64,000 nt of DNA, taken from NCBI GenBank assembly GCA_948146395.1, contig OX411545.1, forward strand, positions 24,383,526 to 24,447,525. Reading direction: 5' to 3'. The first letter of the stretch is position 1; each line of letters opens with the position of its first letter. Source of the DNA: Fragum whitleyi (lineage: Eukaryota; Mollusca; Bivalvia; Cardiida; Cardiidae). The notes under the pieces were generated by a model. It was not told the origin of the DNA. It ran no database searches and saw nothing but the letters and a program-made list of their open reading frames with translations. Shown one piece after another: positions 33,971 through 45,335 of this stretch. A program made the translations under genes and the position numbers.

Positions 33971-34698
33971 GTTACTTTTCCTTAAAGTCACTTATCTTTT
34001 ACATTTCTTTTCATGAATTTACTTTCCTCACGTTTCACATAGCAAGTTTGAGAGAAATGCACTGGTGAGAAATTGCAATTCAGTTGCAATTCCGTCCACA
34101 ATAATTTCAGATAAGAAGCCAGGCTATCCCGAATGCCAAGATGCCAGGCTAAGATGCATCAGAATCCGGGTATTTAACCAAATGCCGTCCTTTTAGACAA
34201 TCAATTGTTACAGTTCATAAAATAAAGGTGATATATAAGACGAGAAATGAATACAATCCCAAAATTATAGTATCTTTACGGAACGTCGATATACCCGTAC
34301 TCACAACTACGATTTATTACTGGAGCATGGTCAACGCCCGTCGGAATAATGGCATTACATACAGGTAGCGAGATCAAATGCACTTCGTGAATATGCACCT
34401 CGTGAATATTCAACGTGTGAAAAAACTGAAACGCGCCCGATTCGAAGGACAGAGCTTAGATTTGTGACTCGTCATACGACAAGAGACCATCTGGAAAGTG
34501 CAAATGAACCCCATCTGTGTATCTAAATAACTTAAATCTAGTGGACATTTTCTAACAAAATGTGACCAGCAATGAAAACGACCCCCTTTCCTGACCACAG
34601 GATCTTTAAATGTTACATATAACATATATCTGATGTACAGAATTTGAACAAGCAGTCCCATTGTATCCGTATCTATATGGACAGGGATTCTGAGGGAC
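33971..34698. other. No gene or repeat recognised
   Basis: An inverted pair ATTGCAATTCAGTTGCAAT lies near 34073. Otherwise unremarkable, with an unrecognised 83-codon minus-strand frame at 34410-34661. Confidence 0.4.
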
Positions 34699-35138
34699 TA
34701 CAGTTAACAACATCGTGAAATTGACAAGGTGAATGATTTTGGAATGATGAAGGAATCAAATTGAATGAGTGTGTGGAGCGAGTTTTGAGTGGAATCAATG
34801 GTAGGTAATCCATTATCGCAAATTTTGTTCAGGATGAACAAAATTGGCGATATTGATTACCTCCCTTTAATACAAAATGCATACAAGTTCCATATCTAGC
34901 TTCCTTTTTCATCAAGAACCTATTAAACACTTACAACTTGAATTATGTCAGTGAAATCGCGATTTTTCTGTATAAAATTTATCTTCAATGACGTTGTTGA
35001 TTCTATATTCTTCAATGGGTTTGAGCGTTTTTGAATGGTTTGAGCGAGTGTTTGGAACGAATGAATGGAGCGCTGATTGAGTGAATTTGAATGGTTTTGA
35101 TCGGTGTCAGTGTCAATTTTACGATTTATTTAACTGTA
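34699..35138 (+). mobile_element. Family A MITE, reference copy
   Basis: TA-CAGTTAACAACATCGTGA at the left and TTACGATTTATTTAACTG-TA at the right, 440 bp including both TA. Contains the hairpin GCAAATTTTGTTCA...TGAACAAAATTGGCG and the right-half block AATCGCGATTTTTCTG. Best copy for defining family ends. Confidence 0.9.
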
Positions 35139-35617
35139 TTCACTCGAATTCTGAAGGGCGACATCGAAACCTCTTTATAGAAGCCCAGGACCCGCCGCTT
35201 AGAAATTGAACTTTTAATAGAAATATGATATTTTCTTTTTTTAAACATACAAAATTAACTCCCAAATAACATTTTAAAAAGAGTATACGCATTACGAAAA
35301 TTCTTAGGTTTATTCATTTGAACAGCTAATAAATGGATTGGCATATATCGTCGTTATTATCCACTTAAAAACGTAAATCATGACATTTACTTACAATTTA
35401 GTAAAAAAGTTGACTTATCTCATTCATTTCTTAATGCTAGTTTATGTTTTATTCCTATCTTACATTAGTAGAATCTAAATTTGCAAGATTGCTGAATTAT
35501 CAACGGCAAGGCTGGATGCAATTAAACTGTTGGATACAGGTAATCAATGCAACGTATTTTAATGGGAACGGGAGCTCAAGATTATTCGTTTCTATTTAGC
35601 TCGTGTAATTGTTCGAT

Positions 35618-35765
35618 GGTTTTTTAACGCCACCCTCAGCATACGACGGTTACATCGCGGATGCTGGTGCACCCATCCATAGTTTCCTGTCGTATCTAAC
35701 ACCAGTACAGCCACAGCATTTTAATCGAGTCACCAGCTGCTCCCTCATATAGACTATAGATGTCT
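35618..35765 (-). mobile_element. SINE 3' body fragment
   Basis: On the minus strand AGCTGGTGACTCGA, TGGATGGGTGCACCAGCATC and CGCGATGTAACCGTCG follow the SINE body order. Diverged and without head. Confidence 0.5.
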
Positions 35766-35900
35766 GAATCGATACAGACGATTTAAAACTATGTAACTAT
35801 GGCTTTAGGTTTTTGGTAACCTATTCTAGATTTGGATATTTTAACCCATAACACGAAGGTTCACAAATCTATGAGTAGAAGAATGCAATCTTGCTTGTCA

Positions 35901-35971
35901 CATTCATTCAATTTCATTCTCAAAACTTTCTAACACCTTTTGTCCGATAAATTTTGCGATGTTCTTAACTT
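35901..35971 (-). mobile_element. Family A MITE, terminal fragment
   Basis: CATTCATTCAATTTCATTCT through ATTTTGCGATGTTCTTAACT is the right end of a reversed copy. The rest is lost. Confidence 0.6.
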
Positions 35972-36116
35972 TTTAACAGAAAGAAAAGAAAGAACATGAA
36001 ACCTTTCAAGAAAATCTACAATTTGTCTTTTTGATCCTAATCAGTCTGAGAAGTTGGAGCTGCCTGTCTAAGGTCGACAGTTGTCTTACTTCATAAAGAT
36101 ATAGATGAACCAAATA

Positions 36117-36541
36117 TATAGAGGATAATCGTTTGTTTCAGTGTAAGATCGATTTATATTTCATTGAGCGAACAACAAAAGCTATATTTTCACGAGTGGC
36201 AGAGCCACGTGTAAAAATATAGTTTTGTTGTTCACGAAATGAAATATTAATCGATCTTACTCGAAAAACAAACGATTATTCTATTTCTTTAATGCAAAAA
36301 TGAGACAAGATGTGAATTTTCTATGACGTATTTTCGTAAAGCGCGTCATTTTGCGCGTGATTTCTATGCAACGTTCATTGTGACGTCACTTATTTCGCCC
36401 CGCATAGATGACGTCAGATAGGATGAAATGCACAAAAGCAGGGTATAAGTTTTTGATAATTTCACTGCTTTTGCGGTGAGTTTATCAAGTGATAATCTAC
36501 CGTTATTTCTCGATAAACCACCGAAAAGTATTAAAGAAATA
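36117..36541 (-). mobile_element. Family E MITE, complete
   Basis: It runs from TATAGAGGATAATCGTTTGT to CACCGAAAAGTATTAAAGAA, collinear in reverse with 56714-57100. An inner hairpin of TGAACAACAAAAGC type spans 36171-36232. Two TGACGTCA octamers lie at 36381-36388 and 36409-36416, 28 bp apart. No transposase. A minus-strand 79-codon frame crosses it. Confidence 0.8.
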
Positions 36542-37529
36542 GATGTACGTTTACACATATATCCAACAGAAATGTAAGATACGTGACATTTGTTTAAAAG
36601 CAATACGCGTGTACTTTTGGCCTAAAATTGATTTTAGTTACAGTTCCAGTTCTTTAACTTTATTTTAATTTGAAAGAATAATTTAGAAGTAATAGCCTAA
36701 ACATATACGCAGAGAAAATATGCCTTAACGGTGTTTGTAAAATACGTGACGAATTTAGATAACTTATGTTATGGTCCTTTCAAAATCTAAGTAAGTTAAT
36801 TTATCGAATCCGGTTATCGGATGTTACAAAGAAAAAGATCAGACTAAAACGATAAAAACACAAACAAGAACACCGATGTAAGTCTTTACAATACCATTAT
36901 ATTGAAAAATATGTAGTTTTATGAAAACAAAATATAAAACATAATGAAGCTGTTTCAGCAGGACATTGGACATGGGGTTATAGGGACAAATATTTCCAAC
37001 AAACCTCTGGCATATCTAAATAACTAGTGTCGACGCTGAATCGCCAGGCATGATCGGAATCCCGTCTTCTAGCCATTATTCCAAAATAAAACTGTTCTAA
37101 ATACAATTCGCGTTTACTTAACAATAAAACTAAATCTGAAGTCAAATGAAGAACAATAAAGTCCAATTAGCAAATGCCAAAGGGCGGCAAGTGTACGTTA
37201 ATACAATGTAATCACTTTGACAGACTCGTCAATAGTGGGACGTAGCCTGATAGATACATTGTTGTAAGTGGCATCTTGTATTAATTAACCCACAAGAAGC
37301 GCAATCATAGCTTTTTGTGGCTAATTTATGTTTATGCGCCATCGTAAATAGTCAATTAGAAGAAAGCCATCATACCAGCGCTAGTGTAGCAAAGAGTGCG
37401 GCATGCTTTGGTGAAATAACCAGTGGCATATCCGTCGAATCATAAGATTTTATTGTTACACGTTTGATATATGGTACCCGTAAAGTGAAAGAAAGAGCAA
37501 ATATCTCGAACGTGCGAACACATACGGGA
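36542..37529. other. No gene or repeat recognised
   Basis: AT-rich DNA. A minus-strand 62-codon frame (36978-37166) is unrecognised. Confidence 0.4.
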
Positions 37530-37539
37530 TCACCAAAAG

Positions 37540-37610
37540 GCGGTCGTTTAAGACGATTCTAATGAGATTTGACAGCATAGGGTTCATTTATAAAAAAAAA
37601 TGACGAATAA
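37540..37610 (+). mobile_element. Family T-like fragment
   Basis: GTCGTTTAAGACGATTCTAATGAG keeps one side of the AATCGTC hairpin. CAGCATAGGGTTCATTTA after it matches the family T flank at 6945. Confidence 0.45.
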
Positions 37611-38149
37611 TGTCTATCTTTTAAGATTTTTTAATAAAAGAATGGGACTTTTAAAAGGCTCGCTTAATAAAATGATTCGCTAAATAGTCGTATAGTCGTG
37701 GTCGCTCGAGCAAGATGGACTAAGGTTAAAGTATCGACCTGGTCAGTCCGTGCGGATTGTGCGGAATTACTAAAATTGTCAGTTTTCGCATTCATCATAC
37801 TCTGAACGAAGAATGAAAATGTTATCATGCTATATATTTATTTCGACATTCGACCAATATTGATCTTTGTTACACACATTCCCTTTTTTTACATATTTAA
37901 ATATGTCTTATTCTAAACTCTCGTAAAAATCGTCAACGATTTCAATTTTTCATGGGCCGATTAGTTAAAAATAGCGTCGACCGGACGTCGATTAGTCGGT
38001 GTCACGCTGGCGATGCGTTGTCGATATCAAACGGAACTTAAAAAGGTCAGCCCCTCCCTCTAAAAGAGCGTCTTGGATGTAATAAAATCGGCTGAAGCCC
38101 GACCAACGATCGGTCGTTGTTCGACGGATCGCCGGCGGTTATTCGTCGT

Positions 38150-38870
38150 CACAAAATGACTTTTACAAATATAAAAGACCATTCGGAACGTCGCTCGGAC
38201 TTCTCCGTAAACTGGAAAGTACCTCGGACGTAAGTGTAGTAATTTTTGGTCATTTTTTCGGTAATTCGGCTCCTGGTGGTACTTTGGTTTATACGCTTGA
38301 AGAATAGTATATTCCTTTAATGTTTTCCAAACGTCTGTTGAGATCATTTTGGCATGTTATAATTTGAAAGCAAAACGCAGTAAAACACTGCGTTTTGTTT
38401 TCGAATTATAATATGCCCAATTCTAACCGTACGCTGATTTTATTTTTCGCAACGTCATCCTTAGTTATGTTTGTGACGTCATATAAACCCACGTGCGATA
38501 TGACGCGCTTTCATGTGATTCCCGAGGTCTATTCCGTAGAATCGCCGAGGGTTCCCGACAATCGTTGCATTAAAATAAACTCAACGAAAGAATAAAAGTG
38601 GGCATATTATAATTTGATAACAAAACGCAGTGTTTACTGCGTTTTGTCATCAAATTATAGTATGCCCAAAAGATCTCCAAAGATCATCAGAGAGAATGAA
38701 TAAAATGTTAATTTCTACAAGCGTATTAACCGAAGTACCACCAGGAGCCGAATAACCTAAAAAATGACCCAAAATTACTACACTTACGTCCGAGGTACTT
38801 TTCAGTTTACGGAAAAGTCCGAGCGATGTTCCGAATGGGGTTCCCGAGTGATAAAAGACGTCACCGACTT
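38150..38870. mobile_element. Large foldback with hairpins inside its arms
   Basis: Outer arms of about 190 bp: ATTCGGAACGTCGCTCGGAC at 38180, mirrored by GTCCGAGCGATGTTCCGAAT at about 38819. The AGTACCTCGGACGTAAGTGT and CCTGGTGGTACTT blocks are mirrored too. Next come two palindromes, 38351-38417 and 38598-38666, each a hairpin of CAAAACGCAG type. The roughly 180-bp middle has a TGACGTCA at 38474-38481. A partial arm recurs at 17682-17805. Open frames here (95, 66, 91 codons) are repeat-derived. Confidence 0.75.
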
Positions 38871-39281
38871 GGCAGTTGAAGGATTAAAGATAAAACTCAC
38901 TAACGCGTTGCCCATCTCAGAAATTTTCAAAATTGAATCGGCCGATGCACAAATTTGTAACCGGTCAACGAAAATTGCCAGATTTTATCATAGACTCTAC
39001 GTAAAATTGTCTTGGATGCTTCACCGACGTGTCGGATAGTTAATGTGCCACTAGCGTTACTTGGTTTTTGGATGGTTTTCTTTCAAGGGTCACATATGTA
39101 AGGAATAGATTCTGGACTAGAAATTGAGATCTAACATAGTTTTTAAATATTGAGTCTTTAACATTTGACCAAATGGATTGAATCGAGCACCAAGAGTTTG
39201 AAAACTAATCTACTACGATCCTTCAATTAAAATTTGACCTTATTGGTAGATCGAAAAGTACCATGCTCGTCACTATGCAGA
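38871..39281. other. No gene or repeat recognised
   Basis: Includes the tail of an open frame beginning in the foldback. Nothing else was identified. Confidence 0.35.
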
Positions 39282-39693
39282 TACAGTTAGTAACATCCTG
39301 AAATTGACATTTATCTCAATCAAAACCATTCTAAATCGCTCACTTAGCGCCCCATTTATTCATCCAAAACACCCACCCAAACCATCCAAATTGCTCCAAA
39401 ATAACTAAAAAGATAAGACCAACAACTACATTCAAAATAAATATATATAGGAAAAAAACGAGATTCAACTGACATTGAAATTATAAGCGACTGATTGGTT
39501 CTTGAAGAAAGAACTTTTGACAGAGCCTCTTTGCATATTTCATAAAAGGTAAGTAAAAACATTGCTAATTTCCCGAACAAAATTAGCGATATTGGAATAT
39601 CCCCCTTAAATTTCACTCAAAACTCACTCGTCGCACTCATTTAATTTCATTCCAAAATCATTCACTTAATCAATTTCACGATGCTGTTAATTG
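39282..39693 (-). mobile_element. Family A MITE copy
   Basis: TA-CAGTTAGTAACATCCTGA to TTTCACGATGCTGTTAATTG, reversed orientation, with the GCTAATTTCCCGAACAAAATTAGC core. The 86-codon minus frame is repeat sequence. Confidence 0.8.
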
Positions 39694-40140
39694 TTCCACG
39701 CAGCTTGATTTTGCTCAAAACCCATCTTTTTTGTTAGATGCTTCTTATTTTTAGCAGATCTAGCTACGCACTTGAAGTTTGCAGGAAATTATTTCGATTA
39801 TTGTACTGCAGACGAAAAAGTCACATTAACTCAAGGATTGTATCCTTGCCAGACTTGTAAATTACTTGGGAATATTTCGCTTCTCGGCAACATTATATTT
39901 ATATATATGATGGCTGAATACTATAAAGGCTTTCTTTTCAAATATTTTTTTACAGAAATTATCTGATCGTTTCTTCCACTAGGGAAGGATGAGTTTGTTT
40001 TTTTTCTCTCTCTTTCGTTGAAGGGTAATCCAGAATCACATTAACTGAACACCTGAAGTCGTTTTATTTTATTGAAAGCAAGGGAGTTCAGTATTCCATT
40101 GCTCAATACTTATACAATAATTATGATACTCAGTGATATT

Positions 40141-40141
<1 letters not shown>

Positions 40142-40171
<30 letters not shown>

Positions 40172-40459
40172 AAGAAGAAGAAGAAGAAGAAGAAGAAGAA
40201 GAAGAAGAAGAAGAAGAAGAAGAAGAAGAAGAAGAAGAATGAGGAGGAGGAGGAGAAGGAGGAGGAGGAGGAAGAAGAAGAAGAAGAAGAAGAAGAAGAA
40301 GAAGAAGAAGAAGAAGAAGAAGAAGAAGAAGAAGAAGAAGAAGAAGAAGAAGAAGAAGAAGAAGAAGAAGATGATGAATGAATGAATGAATGAATGAATG
40401 AATGAATGAATGAATGAATGAATGAATGAATGAATGAATGAATGAATGAATGAATGAAT
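40142..40459 (+). repeat. Composite microsatellite (AAG)n(AGG)n(AAG)n(GAAT)n
   Basis: About 318 bp: AAG from 40142, a GAG/AGG block near 40240-40273, AAG again to about 40371, then GAAT/ATGA tetranucleotides to 40459. Purine-only over about 230 bp on this strand, so a candidate for triplex formation. The frame encoding poly-K and poly-E is an artefact of the repeat. Confidence 0.97.
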
Positions 40460-40751
40460 ACAGATGTTGAAATAATTACTTGGTAAACGAGCTCATATGC
40501 ATAGTAGCCTGCTGAGGTCGTAAAACGAACACACGAGAACCTCGTCTTGCCTAGTGTAACGTTATCAGCCTTATAAAAGTTAAAGCAGTATTATTTTATA
40601 TACATTTTCTGCCTTATGGAAACGAAAATATGCAAATCAAAACGACTTCAGAGGAACTTCAAAAGTAAAAGTCATTAGCTTGCTGAATAATCAACATCGG
40701 TTCATAAGGTAAGATAACTTACCGTTCAACGGCATTTAAGATATATACATA

Positions 40752-41160
40752 TACAGTTAAACCTTCATAAAATTGACAAGGGGAATGATTTTGGATTGAA
40801 ATTGAATGAGTGCGAAGAGTAAGTTTTGAGTGAAATTAAAGGGAGGTAATCCAATATCGTTAATTTTGTTCAGGGTGGACAAAATTAGCGATATTTATTA
40901 CCTCCCATTAATAAACCATGCATACAAGTTCTATAAATTGGTTCTTATTTCTTCGAGAACCAATCAGACGCTTACAATTTCAATTATGTCAATGAAAACG
41001 CATTTTTTTCTATTTATATTCATTTTGAATGTAGCTGTTGACTTAAGCTATTTTTGTCATTTGGAGCGAATTTGAGTGGTTTGAGATTGGATCGCTGAAT
41101 AAGCGATATAGAATGGCTTTGATTGAGATTAATGTCGAGTTCACGGTGTAACTAACTGTA
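40752..41160 (+). mobile_element. Family A MITE copy
   Basis: TA-CAGTTAAACCTTCATAAA to TTCACGGTGTAACTAACTG-TA, 409 bp, with the CGTTAATTTTGTTCA hairpin. The plus-strand 81-codon frame is repeat-derived. Confidence 0.85.
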
Positions 41161-41529
41161 AAATAACAAAAAAGTTTTTTTAAAAATGCTATTAACAAAG
41201 CCCCATCTCAAGAGATGACGCCTGAGTAGCGAGTGCTGCAACTTTTCCGCTTTCTTTAAAACATATAGTCGATTAAATAACTGAATTATCCTAACAGTTG
41301 AAAACATTGTTTGTCGACAGCCTTTACATGATTATCTTATATTTTAATTATTCTACTATTCTAGTTTCAACTCTATCCTGCTCCTTTTTTGTTGTTTCTA
41401 AAACGACATGGTATGGTTAAATTTAAATGATTCTAACAAATATATTATCAATAATGGTAATCGTTAACTGGATAACCTTACCGAATTACAAACCTGGGTA
41501 ACAATTTGTCGCCCTTGGCTACGCTATGC

Positions 41530-41531
<2 letters not shown>

Positions 41532-41613
<82 letters not shown>

Positions 41614-41631
41614 TCTCTCTCCCCCTCTCTC

Positions 41632-41673
<42 letters not shown>

Positions 41674-41707
41674 CCCTCTCTGTCTGTCTGTCCCTCTCTC
41701 TCCTCCC

Positions 41708-41738
<31 letters not shown>

Positions 41739-41758
41739 TCTCTCTTTCTCTCACTCTG

Positions 41759-41799
<41 letters not shown>

Positions 41800-41949
41800 C
41801 TCTTTTCCCCACCCCCCTCTCTCTCTGTCTCCTCCCTCTCTCTCTCTCTATCTCTCTCTGTCTCTGTCTCTCTGTCCCTCTATCTGTCTCTCTCTCTCTC
41901 TATCTCTCTCTCTGTCTCTTTCTCTCTCTCTGTCTCACTCTCTCTCTCC
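41532..41949 (+). repeat. Long (CT)n tract with CTGT and CCCT variants
   Basis: About 418 bp of nearly pure pyrimidine (G appears only in CTGT variants). It gives spurious Ser/Leu-rich frames on the plus strand and Arg/Glu-rich frames on the minus strand. Confidence 0.97.
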
Positions 41950-42273
41950 GTTCTCTTACATATACGAAAATACCAGGATAGAATTATCGTCGCAGTTGCC
42001 CTAAAACAAGTCAGTATAATCTAGTTGCGTGAACGATTATAAACTAGGTACAGAAGTTACATAACGAAACCAGAAGATTGGCAAGTACTGCATGTCACTA
42101 GCCTTTCATCAGTCCACAACAAGGTATTATCGAACCCGTGCATCTAATCGATCAATTATCTCCTAATGAATGCTGATTGCTCTTGTTGACGCTATTGTTT
42201 GTAATTATCGATAGGTAAATACCTGGCTGAAATATGGAATTACTTGGATAATCATCAAAGCATCGATTGTCTG

Positions 42274-42323
42274 CCAAAATATCGTAACTACAGCTTATTC
42301 AAGCTGAAGTTACGATGTTTTGG
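42274..42323. repeat. CTACAGCTT hairpin
   Basis: CCAAAATATCGTAACTACAG, then AGCTGAAGTTACGATGTTTTGG mirrored, with loop ATTC: arms of about 23 bp. Same core as family D. Confidence 0.75.
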
Positions 42324-42589
42324 TATAAAACAAGAGGTGATTGGTTAACTAGGGTCTATTTAGCGATTCTTGATTATGAAATAAGCATTACAGTATATCA
42401 ATGCCCTCGGATTTTACCTTTTGCATATAACTCCTCCAACTCCAAAAGACCTTGTTCTTGGACACATCAATGCGAAAATGGATTTTTTCATAAATATTTC
42501 AGTTTTATTTCGACAAAAGCTGAAACACATACAGACGCTCTGGAACAACCATGAAGGCGTTTTCTTCGTCCTTTAAACAGTTTAGCGTA

Positions 42590-44420
42590 GGTATTGAATG
42601 AGTGGTCGTGAAATTTCAAGTCAATAAACTGAAAAAAAAAACTAAAAAAAAAAAAACAAACACACACACAAAAATAATCAACAAAAGAAAAAACAAAAAA
42701 AAAAACAAGACCCTGTCGAGTTTTAATCTATTTTTAATGACGGGTGCAATGAATTTGGTAATCTTAAACACGAATTTGATATTCAATATATGATATAGCC
42801 AGAATTCTTGCAATAAATCGACAAAATTCCTGAAGTTCATTAAGGACGATGTCGGGAGTTCGTTCTTGCGCAACGTCTTTGCGCATCGAACTCTTCAAAA
42901 AGGAGTATGCGCTCCAAACTTGCGCTTATCTCGGGCGTAGCTAAAACACTGCAAAACTCCTCTAAATTTCTATATTTCGCGGAAAATGATTTCATGAAGA
43001 CGATTAACTAATCCGATCAATGGAACATAATTATTTAAATTATCGCAGCCATTTTATTTTATAGAATAAAGGATATGACGTCAGCGTCGTTTTCGTAGGT
43101 ATTTGTGACGTTAACGTTCCCGCGCATAATCAGACATAAAACGACGTCATCAGTCGTATATTCAATAGCTACATGTAACCGTCACATTTCATTTTGACGG
43201 GGTTAATTTTTGAAATGTTGACCTTGATAAACGATCCTGTCGTTGTCAAATGATCTTGTCAGGTTTTTAATTTTCAATGTTTGGATTAATTTTTAACAGA
43301 CCTGGGTGTATTTGAAATTTTATTGGGAGATGGGGGGGGGGGGGGTGCGCGAGACAGATGACCTTGATCTATTCATATGACTTCGATCAGGAAATTTGAT
43401 GATGCTTTTTGACAAGATCAATTATTATTCCATATGTGAGTATTCTATTTTCAACAGGCTTGAAGCTTTTTGAAAATACTAGATTTTTGCGTGATTTATG
43501 TAACGTTGGCCTTGATATATGACCTTGACCTTTTTATATGTTTTGACCTTGGCATTCGTTGACGCAAAACAAAATGACACCCTAATTGTTGAGGACTTCA
43601 ACTCCATAATTGAGTTATTTAAGAAATATTAAATATCATTGATTTTGTACATAAAATTGGCACGAGGAAAAGAATCTAGATTGATTTTTTCCTTAGCGTC
43701 AAAACTGGGTATCCTAGAATTTTGCATTTTTTCTCAAAAATTAGCACGGTGACCATACCTTTTTTATATCAATATCACACGAACGTATAATTATCTACAA
43801 AATATAGAAAAATTAAAATTTTCTATCTCAGAGTTTTTGAGAAATTGATCAAAAGTAATAAATTTTGAAATTTATCTCGTTCTTTTTCGATATACCAGGT
43901 TTTACGCGTTAGGAAAAAATACGTTAAAAATCATTATTTTTCCTTTCAATCGATAATTGTGTATTAGATTCAGTGCAAATAACTTCCTATCTATGAAATT
44001 AAAATAAAATTGATATGAGTTGTTTGATTAGATTTGATTGTGTTATGGTTTTATGTCATTACCAAGAAATGAAAATCGGCGAAAAAATCGGACAAAAATT
44101 CACTCGATACCTTTGACATTCTATGACGTTTTACGAAAATTCTGATTCGGTGACCCCCTTTTTTCTTTCCATTTTTGCAATCGGCATACTTTAATCTACA
44201 AAATTTGAAAAAATAAAAAAAATCTATCTGAGAAAATTAATTCTAGCAATCGTCCTTAATTTAAACTTTCCACGAAGCATATTGAACCGCTTGTTAAATG
44301 ACTCCATCACATCATAATACAGCGTTGCTTTGCACTGTTACATCAGTTGCATAGTTTTTTTTTAAAGTAGCGTTATAACATCCGTGTAATTTGATAAATA
44401 TTTAAATGGGTTAGTTCACT
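42590..44420 (+). mobile_element. Family F MITE interrupted by a 1.42 kb insertion
   Basis: The left part, 42590-42839 (ATTGAATGAGTGGTCGTGAA, GAGTTTTAATCTATTTTTAATGACG, GAATTCTTGCAATAAATCGAC), matches F up to GAAGTTCA. The right part from 44260 (TTTAAACTTTCCACGAAGCA...CATCCGTGTAATTTGATAAA) resumes the F sequence at the equivalent base. An A-rich stretch (42631-42712) has replaced part of the hairpin. Confidence 0.65.
42840..44259. mobile_element. 1.42 kb non-coding insertion, ends TTAAGGACGAT
   Basis: TTAAGGACGAT at the left and ATCGTCCTTAA at the right. The TTAA (or inner TA) may be the target duplication, since removing it rejoins a family F element. No open frame above 60 codons lies wholly inside, so it is non-autonomous. 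The interior has a GCGCAACGTC/GCGCA hairpin (42862-42896), three exact TGACCTTGA words, a TGACGTCA at 43076, a G run (43333-43345) and an internal direct repeat of about 120 bp (43715-43850 and 44130-44240). Confidence 0.7.
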
Positions 44421-44453
44421 CCGGTGACATATATCATATTATGATATAGGGAT

Positions 44454-44597
44454 GGGTGTATTTTTCATTGCATTTATTGGAGTATAAATTGAAATTGCCT
44501 TAGCACATGGCAAATAATGCCTGTAGGGCGTTATGCTTAAGCCAAGTGCTAAGGCAATTGCATTTTATACTCTAATAAATGCAGTGAAAAAGACACT
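44454..44597. mobile_element. Palindromic MITE, ATTGCCTTAGCAC arms
   Basis: GTGTATTTTTCATTGCATTT at the left is mirrored at the right with few changes. Inside, ATTGCCTTAGCACATGGC pairs with GCCAAGTGCTAAGGCAAT. About 144 bp, single copy in the window. Confidence 0.7.
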
Positions 44598-45231
44598 AAG
44601 CCCTTATAATTTCAATCCTTTACATCTAAGAAACGATTAAAATATTCGATCAAACAGGGACTCTCAATATTGTATATTTAGGGTCCGTGGATCAAATGAT
44701 AAAGATTGTAGTCTACTTTCTGCTCGTACAATACATATTATTTTATTTTTATTAAACGTATATATTGTTATCTCGCCATCTAAGTTTGCTTGCATAAAAT
44801 TTTACAAATTAGCCCCATAAATCGACAACTTAGACATTTATTCATATTCATGTTCAGAAAATTATTTCTGCCTAGTATTTTGCCATTATGAAACGAAATC
44901 GGCGAGATTGAACGAGCTGGAGAGGGTTGCTTGATGGGCTTTCGTCGACTCGTTGTAAACGGCGAATCAGCATCAGAGCTTCATTACTGTAATCCAAAAT
45001 TGTTTTAAAAATGTTTCAATTCCTAACTAATCAAAAAGCGATGGAGGGTTATAGAAGGGGAATGGGGAATTTCGTATTTCCTACAACACATGACTTGCAG
45101 ATCTATCGTCGGGGGTTTCCCAAAATACTTATTGCATTTTATACAGATTTAAACCTATCAAAATTCTTTATATCATTGGATTACAATTATAGTAGTTTAA
45201 AATGATTCCCATAATACAGCTACAAGTAGGT

Positions 45232-45335
45232 TGAACGTATCGACTAAAAAAGCCTTGGATACAATCGGGTGTTTTAAGAAGTCGACTTCTTAAAACACCC
45301 GATTGTATCCAAGGCTTTTTTGGTCGATACGTTCA
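45232..45335. repeat. Near-perfect spacerless palindrome, 52-bp arms
   Basis: From TGAACGTATCGACTAAAAAA to its complement, with the centre at GTC|GAC (45283/45284) and one mismatch (A in the left arm, G in place of A in the right). No loop bases. Short flanking TAATA/TATA words are not clear target duplications. Confidence 0.95.

Noticed and set aside
38060..39039. Three open frames of 95, 66 and 91 codons as genes
   Set aside because: They fall in the arms and middle of the large foldback, with the first and third partly complementary to each other.
40133..40381. Open frame encoding poly-lysine then poly-glutamate
   Set aside because: Artefact of the AAG/GAG microsatellite.
41506..42024. 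Longest open frames (172 and 151 codons, Ser/Leu-rich; minus-strand Arg/Glu-rich)
   Set aside because: They are direct readings of the (CT)n microsatellite in several frames.
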